Shown piece after piece: positions 56,389-64,000 of a DNA stretch of 64,000 bases (within the stretch, counting starts at the first letter, position 1; each line of letters opens with the position of its first letter). Below the pieces are notes generated by a model. The model was not told where the DNA came from. It made no database searches and saw only the letters and a program-made list of their open reading frames with translations. The DNA is from Nonlabens tegetincola (lineage in GTDB: Bacteria; Bacteroidota; Bacteroidia; Flavobacteriales; Flavobacteriaceae). The position numbers and the translations under genes were made by a program. The stretch covers positions 1 through 64,000 of the forward strand of contig NZ_MQVV01000016.1 in NCBI RefSeq assembly GCF_002954355.1. The letters are read 5' to 3'.

Positions 56389-57759
56389 ATGGCACAGAAA
56401 CCTTCTACTCCTAAAGGAACCAGAGATTTTAATCCGTTGCAAGTACAACGTAGAAATTATATTATTCAAACCATAAAAAGACATTTTGAATTGTATGGTT
56501 TTATGCCTATTGAAACTCCTAGCTTTGAGAACTTATCCACATTAATGGGTAAATATGGAGAAGAAGGAGATCGATTGATTTTTAAGATCCTTAATAACGG
56601 AGATTATTTGGATAAGGTAGATGAAGACTTATTGAATAATAAGGATTCAAATGCTATGATTTCACAGTTAAGTGATCGTGCGCTCAAGTATGATCTTACC
56701 GTACCATTTGCTAGGTATGTAGTGCAACATCAAAACGATATTACATTTCCCTTTAAAAGGTACCAAATTCAAAACGTATGGCGTGCAGACAGACCTCAAA
56801 AAGGTAGGTATCGTGAATTCACGCAGTGTGATGCCGATGTTGTAGGTAGTAATTCTTTATTACAGGAAGTTGATTTTATTAAGTTATACGACGATGTTTT
56901 TACTAGCCTACAAGTTAATGGTGTTACCATTAAAATAAACAATCGTAAAATCTTAGCCGGCCTTGCAGAAATCATAGGTGCGGCAGATCAATTGATTCCC
57001 TTTACTGTTGCACTCGATAAGTTGGATAAAATAGGAGAGGAGCGTGTAAAACAAGAAATGCAAGAACGAGGAATTTCATCTACAGCCTTGGAAAAACTTC
57101 AACCAGTATTTACACTTACGGGAAGTTATGAGGAAAAACTAGAAGCGATGAAAGGGCTATTATCAAGTTCTGAAATAGGAATGAAAGGAATTGAAGAACT
57201 TGAATTTATAAATCAATCCTTAAAGTCAAATCAGTTAAAAACCGCAACTCTAGATTTAGATATCACATTGGCTCGTGGTTTAAATTACTATACGGGTTGT
57301 ATTTTTGAAGTTGCTGCTCCAGACAGTGTTAAGATAGGAAGCATCGGTGGTGGTGGTAGATATGATGATTTGACCAGTATTTTTGGATTAAAGGATGTAA
57401 GTGGTGTAGGAATAAGTTTTGGATTAGATCGAATTTACTTGGTTCTAGAAGAACTTAATTTGTTCCCAGACTCTGTTAGGGCTGGTGTAGATGTTTTATT
57501 TATCAATTTTGGAGAGATGGAAGCTGCACATTGTTCTGGGTGGTTGTCTCGCTTTCGCGAAAGCGGAATTAAAACAGAATTATATCCAGACGCTGCAAAA
57601 ATGAAAAAGCAAATGAGTTATGCAGATAAGAATAATATTCCCTATGTGATTTTGGCAGGGGAAAATGAAATCGCTACTGGTAAACTTACCCTTAAAAATA
57701 TGATGGAAGGTAGTCAAGAATCACTAACTATTGATGAGATCATTGCTAGATTAAGTTAG
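56389..57759 (+). CDS. hisS: Histidyl-tRNA synthetase
   Basis: A 456-residue class II aminoacyl-tRNA synthetase. Motif 1 lies near GFMPIETPSFENL, motif 2 is VWRADRPQKGRYREFTQCD, the histidine-A signature is LARGLNYYTG, and motif 3 is GISFGLDRI. The C-terminal anticodon-binding domain (about 365-456) follows. The palindrome at 57551 is read RFRES in that domain (WLSRFRESGIKTEL). The length is typical of the group that carries the C-terminal domain. It is monocistronic with a shared terminator. Confidence 0.97.
   Translation: MAQKPSTPKGTRDFNPLQVQRRNYIIQTIKRHFELYGFMPIETPSFENLSTLMGKYGEEGDRLIFKILNNGDYLDKVDEDLLNNKDSNAMISQLSDRALKYDLTVPFARYVVQHQNDITFPFKRYQIQNVWRADRPQKGRYREFTQCDADVVGSNSLLQEVDFIKLYDDVFTSLQVNGVTIKINNRKILAGLAEIIGAADQLIPFTVALDKLDKIGEERVKQEMQERGISSTALEKLQPVFTLTGSYEEKLEAMKGLLSSSEIGMKGIEELEFINQSLKSNQLKTATLDLDITLARGLNYYTGCIFEVAAPDSVKIGSIGGGGRYDDLTSIFGLKDVSGVGISFGLDRIYLVLEELNLFPDSVRAGVDVLFINFGEMEAAHCSGWLSRFRESGIKTELYPDAAKMKKQMSYADKNNIPYVILAGENEIATGKLTLKNMMEGSQESLTIDEIIARLS
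57551..57564. repeat. Dispersed palindrome, copy 14 (in hisS, read RFRES)
   Basis: Perfect GCTTTCGCGAAAGC in the coding sequence of the anticodon-binding domain. Confidence 0.95.
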
Positions 57760-57778
57760 TCTTACAAAACATATAAAA

Positions 57779-57813
57779 CGAAAAAGCGGCTTAGTAATTA
57801 AGCCGCTTTTTTC
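57779..57813. terminator. Bidirectional terminator between hisS and the T9SS protein gene
   Basis: AAAAGCGGCTTA and TAAGCCGCTTTT form a long stem with A and T flanks on both sides, serving both converging genes. Confidence 0.9.
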
Positions 57814-57832
57814 TTTATTGATGGTTGTACAA

Positions 57833-60800
57833 TTATTTGATAATTACTTTTTCAGTATGATTACCTCTATTGGTATTCATATTTAGTATATAAGTACCTG
57901 CTGCATATGAATTCGTGTTTAGAGTAGTTAACTCATTGTTTTCATCATTCTGTACCGATACAACTACCTGACCAAGCATATTTACTAAAGAAAGTTGTTC
58001 TACCAATAAACCATTACTTGTTTGAATGTTTATAGTTTGGTTTTCTTGTGGTTGATAAACAACCATATCGTTTGAAACTGCTGCCGTATCGTTAGATAGG
58101 GTAGAAGGATCATTGAACACTATGGAAAATCTTCCATTTTGATTACCTGCATTAAGAACTGGACTTGTATAATCTCCATTCATAAGGTTAGTATAGGTTC
58201 CTAATACAGCGTCCTTCACATAAATAACTTGACTAGTAGGAACATTTTCTATCGCATCTAAACCTATAACAAAACTGTCAGTACTTGATAATTTAATATT
58301 TAAAGGTAGTTCAACACCGTTGTCAATTGATGGAATTCCTTGTATACTTAATTTGTCTCCATTAAGATCAAATGACATATCTTCAAATTGAGTGTCTTGT
58401 TGTATACCATCAAAAGCTCTGTCAAAACCAGAAGTACTAGCAGGATCGATAGCAAGAAGTATTTGTCTGTGAATTCCACCTGCACCATCAAAACCAATTC
58501 TGAACTTCATTCGAGTATCGCTATCTGTGTTGTACTCATTATTTCCTTGTGCAACAGCACCACTACCAGGAGCAGCTACAAAAATACTGTTCCCAGAATT
58601 TTCTTTTACAAATTGTCTTTGATCATTTTCAAAGCGTATTGTCCCGTTAGAAACACCTCTTACAAAGAATCCTTGTGCTACAGGTACGAAACGTTCTGGT
58701 CTTTTGGTAGGAGTTCCTCCTGAATTTACTAAAGGATTTGATGTACCCAGTGTTGCATTTGGCACTCCACCTGAATAATTATACATGGCATAACCACCTT
58801 GATATTGTTGTAGTACGTGACTGTTACCACCCCAATGTTCCCAAAAGTATAATGTACCGTCTAAATTAGGATTGTCCTCAATAAATTCATGAGCATCTAG
58901 GGCACTAGGATATGGATTACCTACTAGGTAATCATTACCTGCATTGATAGGTAATGTAATATCACCATTATTAGGCTTTCCAACAAAAACATAATTTTGA
59001 TCACTAGTTGATGCACCTGTTCCTTTCATTGTAAAACCTTCACCTGCTTGCATGCTACCATTAGGACCTACATATTGCCAAGCACTATATGTATTTTGGG
59101 CTAGATTATTATACTTGTATAACCAACGACCTGATATGGTAGCAGCAGTTGTTGCATCACCAGGAGCACCATCGCGAACAGATCTAGCAGTAAAGTTTAA
59201 ATCTCTAGGATTTTCTACGATAGTTCCATCTTTAAGCTCTCCTGCAATCGTGTAACCATGGTTTATGGTAGTATTATTTATTGAACTTACTGGAGATGAC
59301 CAATAATTGTAGTCAAATTGAACATTAGTACCTTGTTGGTCACGCTCTAGATTTCCAGTACTGGTAGGTTCTAAATCACTGTCAACAGTCTGTATAAGTT
59401 GTGATTCTCCTTTCAAATCTATAGTACCATCTATTTCTAAATGATGGGTAACAGTAAGTCCATGATCATTCTCAACATCTAATTGATTATTAAGTACAAA
59501 CAAACCTAAAAGTGTAGCATCTGTATTTAGAATTTCAACATCATGTGTGGTTTCAACAATATTCCAGTCAACCTTGTGTACTATACCATTTACAACTCGA
59601 GTACTTCCTGGAGTAAATAATAAGGAACCATTTTCCCATGTAGAATTATTTTCCCATTCTCCATTTGTATTTGATTTATATGGTAGAGGTGCAGTTTGAA
59701 CCCTAAGGTCGTAATAGTTTTCATTGGCCATTCTACCATAACCTCTATTTGTTGATTGATCATTTAATGCTGTACCTATAAAGCTATTCATGCTGTAGTA
59801 CGCTTTAAGTTCTGACCAATCCACCGTGTTTATTTCATTCTTTGTAACGGTAAAAGGAATTACAGTACCAGCCACAAGGTCAGTGTTGTTTTCCAACTCT
59901 TGATTCATGATGTACCTGATCTGATTTTGAGAAAGCGCAATATCCCACATTCTAATTTCATCAACTTCACCTGCCCAGTGATCATAGGTAGAACCATCTT
60001 CATGTACGCGAGCTCCTATTGCTAGAACATTACTATCCGCAACTGGAGTAGTTACCGCAGCTGTATTATCAAGAATACCATCTATATAAATACTTACGTC
60101 AGAACCGTCATAGGTTACAGCGATATGTTGCCATGCATTGTCATTAATTGCTGTATTAGAAACTATTCTTTGTTGGGATGGATTGTACCAAACAACTCGT
60201 ATACGATTATCCGGTCTCAAAGAAAGTTGGAATCCACTAGTACCTTCACGTTTAGCAACAATAGTTCTATGATTACCTAAATCGTTACTACCAGCACTTA
60301 AAACCCATGCACTAGCAGAAAATGTACTACCTAATCCAGTACCATTATCAATAATTATGTGATCATCAACACCATCAAATACAACTGATCTATCTTCAAA
60401 TTCAACATAGGAAACACCTATTGAAAAATACTTAGTGCCATCAAAATCATATTGCGTTCTTTGGTAGGCACCATCTTCCCAGAAAAATCTTGTTTCGAAA
60501 TTAGTTGTAAAGTTAGGATCATCTGCAACTAATAAAACGTATTCCATATCAGTTGTTAGAGCTGGTAAACCGGAAAGGTCACTTGTAGCAACTCTAATTC
60601 CAGTTACTGGAATATCAGTTGCCACTTCATTGATTTTCCACACTCGATTCATTCTCTGAACTCTCGTATTTACCGCATCTGTAATACCTAAATCATGACT
60701 TATATCTCCACTTCTCAAATTAGTGTCTTGACCATTATGACCCCAAATTAGAAAGTCTTGATCATTATTGAAGTTTTGACTGTTATCTGTTCCTATATCT

Positions 60801-63190
60801 TCTACATTATTTAATCCTATAGCAACAATGCTTGTGGAGTTTTCACTTTGAGATTGTTTTTGAGTAAGTTCAGATTTATCATCTCTTCCGATACCAGCCA
60901 CATCCCAATTGTAACCAGAATTACTTGCATAATCCCAAATAACAGCATCATCACTATTTAAATAATCCCAATCTGCTTGATGATCATCACTAGTACTTGA
61001 TGGGTTTTTAAGAGAAACACCGTTTTTAATAGCTAAGTAGGAATAAATACGTTGTTGTACAGCCGAACTAAGTCTATTTCTATAACTAAAAACTTCAGTG
61101 ATTTGTCCATCTAAATGTGTATCAAATGGCAATCCATTCATTTCATATCTTCCTGCTGCTAAATAAAAAGGCTTGTTTTCAAATTCTTTAAAATTTAATG
61201 TTTGCCCACTTACTGTGGTTGTTCCAGTAACGTTATCAACTTTTCTTCCATTAATATATATTTCAGTACCACTATCAGAAGGGTTGTTTTTTACATTGAT
61301 AATATGTACATCATCAAAAGTTCTAGTTGGATTAGAATACGCACGACCATAACTGTATTCATTAGCATCAGTTTCAGATACAGTACTAACATTGTGTGCT
61401 AATATCTCATTGTTATATCTAGCACTTGTAGGTCCCCAACCTAGACCACTTGGATCCTTTGCAGGGTTAATAGGAGCAGCCTTAGCTCCTAAAAGCATAG
61501 TTTCATTGGATATACTACCTGACATATCTAAACTACTTCTAACAACAATCCAGTATTCGTCAGAATTGAAACCTCCTTTACCTCTCATATGTTGTTTTCC
61601 AGAACGATCAAAACTAACTGTAGGATTAAAATTGATGTTTTCAACTGGATTATTGGCAAAATTAGGGGCATCGGAAGGGTTTTCAAATGCATCATTATCT
61701 AGAGCTTGATCTTCCCAAACAGTAAGTAAATCGCCATCAGTCGCTGGAATATCTTGAGAACGTAACCATAGCGATAAATTATCATCAACATCGGCTGGAC
61801 CATCTGGAGCAACCATAGGTGTTAAAGGAGTACCTGTAATTATGATATTATCGAATAATACTCCATCATCTCTTGTATTGTCTCCATCTGATCTAAAAAC
61901 TATTCTAAATCTAACAGTTGGATTGTTATTTAAAACGGCTGGTAAACTGTGAGTAGCCTCTTCAAATCTACTTAGAGAAGGATCAAGTACAGAGTTGTCA
62001 AGCGCCCAAGCATCGGCTCCATTAGCAAAACCATCTACATCGGTTTCATTATACCAGTTTTCTCCTGAGCCTACACTTCCTAACACATTCCATGTAGTTC
62101 CACCGTTTGCACTATATTCGACACGCATACCATCATCATTGTCATTGGTATTTGTTCTAAAATCAATTTTAAAATTCATGTCTACCCATCCTATAGTAGA
62201 GATAATAGGACTAGTGATACGGGCATTTGCATTACTAGGATAATTATTAAAATTATCTGTGTACCAGTAATCACCTTCACCTTTTTCACCAGTGTCACCT
62301 TCATTTCCTAGTGTCCAAACAGTACCAGCTGTATTACTGCTCCATCCAGCAGGTCCATTGTCAAAATTCTCATAATACAATGTATTTTCTGCTGCTACAG
62401 ATTCACCTGTAATATTAAACACATAAGGATTTTCATCAGCATCATCATTAGTGATCGTAAGTGTGGCATTACTTATACCATAAGTTGCTCTAGAAAAAGA
62501 AACATCAAAAGTTGAGCTTGAATTTCCTGGTATTATTGCATTTGGTTGATTATCAATGCTAAAATCTGCAGCATTTACCCCAGATAAAGAAACTGAATTG
62601 GCTCCTAGATTTAGGTCAACCACTCCTAAGTTTTGAACAGTAAAGGTTCTTGTTATTGTTCCATTATCTACAACTGTTCCGAAGTCTGTACCATCTGTTA
62701 AACTAGGCGTAGTGTCGTTATTTACAATATCATTACCTAACCCTTGAATATTAATTTCTTGTGTGGTACTACCACAGGTTCCTCCACCGCCACTAACAGT
62801 AAAATTATAACTGCTTCCTGATGCTCCACCAGGTAAGTTTTGATCAAAAACAACAGATCCTCCGCTAGTAATTCGGATATACCCTGAACCATTCCATCCA
62901 TCATTATATCTATCCCACAACCTAGCTCGATAAGTGCCGTTAGGTAAACATCCTAGATCTATTGTTGTAGAATAAGCAACAGAACTACCATTATAACAAT
63001 TAGTTGGATTACAAATTCTAATTATTTCGTTACCTGCATTGTCATATATGATGACATAGTTTTCACCAGACCATTGTGGCCAGTTAATTTCTACATCTAC
63101 TTGACTGGTTTGACCAATTGAATAAAAACCTATGAATATGATTATTAGGGTTAACCAATTCATTTTAATCGTAGGGGTAATGTTTTTCAT
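57833..63190 (-). CDS. Giant T9SS-secreted multidomain protein
   Basis: A 1785-residue exported protein. It has a signal peptide (about 10-27, NWLTLIIIFIGFYSIGQ), an N-terminal jelly-roll-like region (about 30-135) and a choice-of-anchor D Ig-like domain (about 145-265). A second jelly-roll region follows (about 270-450). A DUF8202-like segment (about 735-830) contains WDVAGIGRDDKSEL. A LamG/concanavalin-like domain lies at about 930-1090 (DGVDDHIIIDNG, then IAVTYDGSDVSIYIDG). The C-terminal tail (about 1710-1785; LSLVNMLGQVVV, then NSYAAGTYILNM and EKVIIK) is a type A sorting domain of the type IX secretion system. It should reach the cell surface or medium as a probable polysaccharide- or surface-binding protein. 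A start at 63163 is an alternative. Confidence 0.92.
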   Translation of the reverse strand: MKNITPTIKMNWLTLIIIFIGFYSIGQTSQVDVEINWPQWSGENYVIIYDNAGNEIIRICNPTNCYNGSSVAYSTTIDLGCLPNGTYRARLWDRYNDGWNGSGYIRITSGGSVVFDQNLPGGASGSSYNFTVSGGGGTCGSTTQEINIQGLGNDIVNNDTTPSLTDGTDFGTVVDNGTITRTFTVQNLGVVDLNLGANSVSLSGVNAADFSIDNQPNAIIPGNSSSTFDVSFSRATYGISNATLTITNDDADENPYVFNITGESVAAENTLYYENFDNGPAGWSSNTAGTVWTLGNEGDTGEKGEGDYWYTDNFNNYPSNANARITSPIISTIGWVDMNFKIDFRTNTNDNDDGMRVEYSANGGTTWNVLGSVGSGENWYNETDVDGFANGADAWALDNSVLDPSLSRFEEATHSLPAVLNNNPTVRFRIVFRSDGDNTRDDGVLFDNIIITGTPLTPMVAPDGPADVDDNLSLWLRSQDIPATDGDLLTVWEDQALDNDAFENPSDAPNFANNPVENINFNPTVSFDRSGKQHMRGKGGFNSDEYWIVVRSSLDMSGSISNETMLLGAKAAPINPAKDPSGLGWGPTSARYNNEILAHNVSTVSETDANEYSYGRAYSNPTRTFDDVHIINVKNNPSDSGTEIYINGRKVDNVTGTTTVSGQTLNFKEFENKPFYLAAGRYEMNGLPFDTHLDGQITEVFSYRNRLSSAVQQRIYSYLAIKNGVSLKNPSSTSDDHQADWDYLNSDDAVIWDYASNSGYNWDVAGIGRDDKSELTQKQSQSENSTSIVAIGLNNVEDIGTDNSQNFNNDQDFLIWGHNGQDTNLRSGDISHDLGITDAVNTRVQRMNRVWKINEVATDIPVTGIRVATSDLSGLPALTTDMEYVLLVADDPNFTTNFETRFFWEDGAYQRTQYDFDGTKYFSIGVSYVEFEDRSVVFDGVDDHIIIDNGTGLGSTFSASAWVLSAGSNDLGNHRTIVAKREGTSGFQLSLRPDNRIRVVWYNPSQQRIVSNTAINDNAWQHIAVTYDGSDVSIYIDGILDNTAAVTTPVADSNVLAIGARVHEDGSTYDHWAGEVDEIRMWDIALSQNQIRYIMNQELENNTDLVAGTVIPFTVTKNEINTVDWSELKAYYSMNSFIGTALNDQSTNRGYGRMANENYYDLRVQTAPLPYKSNTNGEWENNSTWENGSLLFTPGSTRVVNGIVHKVDWNIVETTHDVEILNTDATLLGLFVLNNQLDVENDHGLTVTHHLEIDGTIDLKGESQLIQTVDSDLEPTSTGNLERDQQGTNVQFDYNYWSSPVSSINNTTINHGYTIAGELKDGTIVENPRDLNFTARSVRDGAPGDATTAATISGRWLYKYNNLAQNTYSAWQYVGPNGSMQAGEGFTMKGTGASTSDQNYVFVGKPNNGDITLPINAGNDYLVGNPYPSALDAHEFIEDNPNLDGTLYFWEHWGGNSHVLQQYQGGYAMYNYSGGVPNATLGTSNPLVNSGGTPTKRPERFVPVAQGFFVRGVSNGTIRFENDQRQFVKENSGNSIFVAAPGSGAVAQGNNEYNTDSDTRMKFRIGFDGAGGIHRQILLAIDPASTSGFDRAFDGIQQDTQFEDMSFDLNGDKLSIQGIPSIDNGVELPLNIKLSSTDSFVIGLDAIENVPTSQVIYVKDAVLGTYTNLMNGDYTSPVLNAGNQNGRFSIVFNDPSTLSNDTAAVSNDMVVYQPQENQTINIQTSNGLLVEQLSLVNMLGQVVVSVQNDENNELTTLNTNSYAAGTYILNMNTNRGNHTEKVIIK

Positions 63191-63476
63191 ACTAACATTT
63201 TTTAATATCCGGACTAAAACTATATCCGTTTAACGATAAAAAAATGTTTTTAAACGATAAATCGGTAAAATACAGATTAAATATGCATTTTATCGATCTA
63301 ATTAACCTTGGTTACAATTATTATTTTGAAATAATTGGAGATTATTAACAATTGATAATAATTCGATATTTATGTTTTCTATAAATAATAATAAATCCTT
63401 AGGAAAAATAAATGCGTGAGAATTTCTAGGGTTAGGGTATGATTATTAAAAAATCAAACTCTGAAGATTACTAATC
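63191..63476. other. AT-rich intergenic gap
   Basis: About 285 bp upstream of the T9SS protein gene and downstream of the tRNA. It is very AT-rich with many short A/T runs and no open reading frame of note. The promoter of the large protein is presumably here but was not recognised with confidence. No palindrome copy lies in it. Confidence 0.6.
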
Positions 63477-63508
63477 AAAAAAACCGTTTCCTAAGGAAAC
63501 GGTTTTTA
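63477..63508 (-). terminator. Terminator downstream of tRNA-Met
   Basis: AACCGTTTCC pairs with GGAAACGGTT, flanked by A-runs, ending the minus-strand tRNA transcript. Confidence 0.88.
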
Positions 63509-63511
63509 AAG

Positions 63512-63585
<74 letters not shown>

Positions 63586-63718
63586 GTGATTCTGGTTTAG
63601 CGGCTGCAAATATACTGTTATTTATTATTCTATTCCAAAGCTTTTTTAGATTTAATTTTCTTCTTAAAAATTTTAACTTTTATAAATATACTTTATATTG
63701 CCAGCAAAACCTTAATCC

Positions 63719-64000
63719 ATGGATGAACCAATCAAGTTTGACTTAGAATTCGTAATACAAGTATCTCCTTCATTATTATATAATTACATTGCAACACCTT
63801 CCGGTATGTCAGAATGGTTTGCAGACAATGTGAACAGCCGTGGTGAATTCTTTAAATTTATATGGGATGGTCAAGAAGAGAAGGCAAAAATCATAAAAAG
63901 AGTCTCTGGTGAAAGAGCTAGATTCCAATGGGATTATGATGAGGATACTAAAAAATATTTTGAACTTAGAATCCAAGTTGATGAAATTACTAAGGACGTG
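63719..64000 (+). CDS. START-like-domain protein (partial, runs off right edge)
   Basis: The open frame begins at ATG 63719 (MDEPIKFDLEFVIQVSPSLL) and continues to the last base, 94 codons so far. The sequence matches the START-like SRPBCC proteins common in Flavobacteriia, related to the AHSA1 fold (NYIATPSGMSEWFADNV, then FIWDGQEEKAKIIK). Such proteins bind a hydrophobic ligand in a deep pocket or act as chaperone cofactors. The C-terminal end is outside the window. The function in this phylum is not established. Confidence 0.8.
   Translation, partial: MDEPIKFDLEFVIQVSPSLLYNYIATPSGMSEWFADNVNSRGEFFKFIWDGQEEKAKIIKRVSGERARFQWDYDEDTKKYFELRIQVDEITKDV

Noticed and set aside
6759..57564. Palindrome copies considered as ordinary terminators
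   Set aside because: Ten of the 14 are inside genes, none has a following T-tract, and the core is identical everywhere, which terminators are not.
28000..62300. Numerous 60-110-codon frames opposite large genes
   Set aside because: They are shadows of the coding strand and lack recognisable domains or their own spacing; no support as genes.

Overview
The window is a chromosomal segment of a member of the Bacteroidota, almost certainly a marine-type Flavobacteriaceae. The signs are low GC with TAnnTTTG-type -7 boxes and almost no Shine-Dalgarno sequences. The gene content also fits: a type IX secretion (T9SS) sorting domain, DUF3078, GIN-domain and DUF3857 proteins, a fused alpha/beta 2-oxoacid dehydrogenase E1, a fused mutase IcmF, and a bacillithiol-linked YtxJ. 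No phage, insertion sequence, plasmid or CRISPR array is visible. The 14-bp palindrome GCTTTCGCGAAAGC occurs 14 times without a mismatch, 4 times between genes and 10 times inside genes. It is read as AFAKA, RFRES or LSRK depending on frame, so it is a dispersed palindrome family that colonises coding DNA.

Layout. 1-6584 (minus): a giant surface protein of 67-aa and 101-aa tandem repeats. Its distal 2.5 kb is broken by many one- or two-base indels that look more like unresolved sequencing error than decay. 6.8-12.2 kb: ClpB, YtxJ, an M48 lipoprotein protease and a UMF1-family transporter. 12.3-15.2 kb (minus): an operon of ECF sigma factor, membrane anti-sigma-like protein and two beta-solenoid exported proteins. 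15.5-21.9 kb: Lon, a 2OG-Fe(II) oxygenase, a PAP2 phosphatase and the E1 fusion.

22.2-29.2 kb is the most interesting block. It holds a flavoprotein, a methyltransferase, a type III polyketide synthase, an enoyl-reductase-like SDR and a FabZ-like dehydratase in one overlapping operon. An Omp85-like outer-membrane protein follows on the other strand, then a divergent ketosynthase and its own acyl carrier protein. The set looks like a self-contained pathway: a dedicated acyl chain is built on the ACP, condensed by the type III synthase into a phenolic lipid or pyrone, then methylated and oxidised. The product is not known to me.

29.2-41.4 kb is mostly metabolism and envelope: nitroreductase, IcmF, DUF3078 protein, a membrane-anchored EEP-family protein, DUF805, patatin, two lipoproteins, chorismate synthase and a DAACS symporter. 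41.5-43.9 kb encodes two secreted proteins that share an N-terminal domain with the giant repeat protein. 44.0-47.0 kb is a three-gene cassette (ATP-grasp ligase, N-formylglutamate amidohydrolase, QEGLA-motif metalloprotease) of unknown role. 47.0-49.8 kb pairs KatG with an ankyrin protein. 50.0-57.8 kb: a DUF3857/transglutaminase protein, PhnA-like protein, Ogt, a MacB-type permease and HisS. 57.8-63.2 kb (minus) is a 1785-residue T9SS substrate, followed by tRNA-Met(CAT) and the start of a START-like-domain gene that runs off the right edge.
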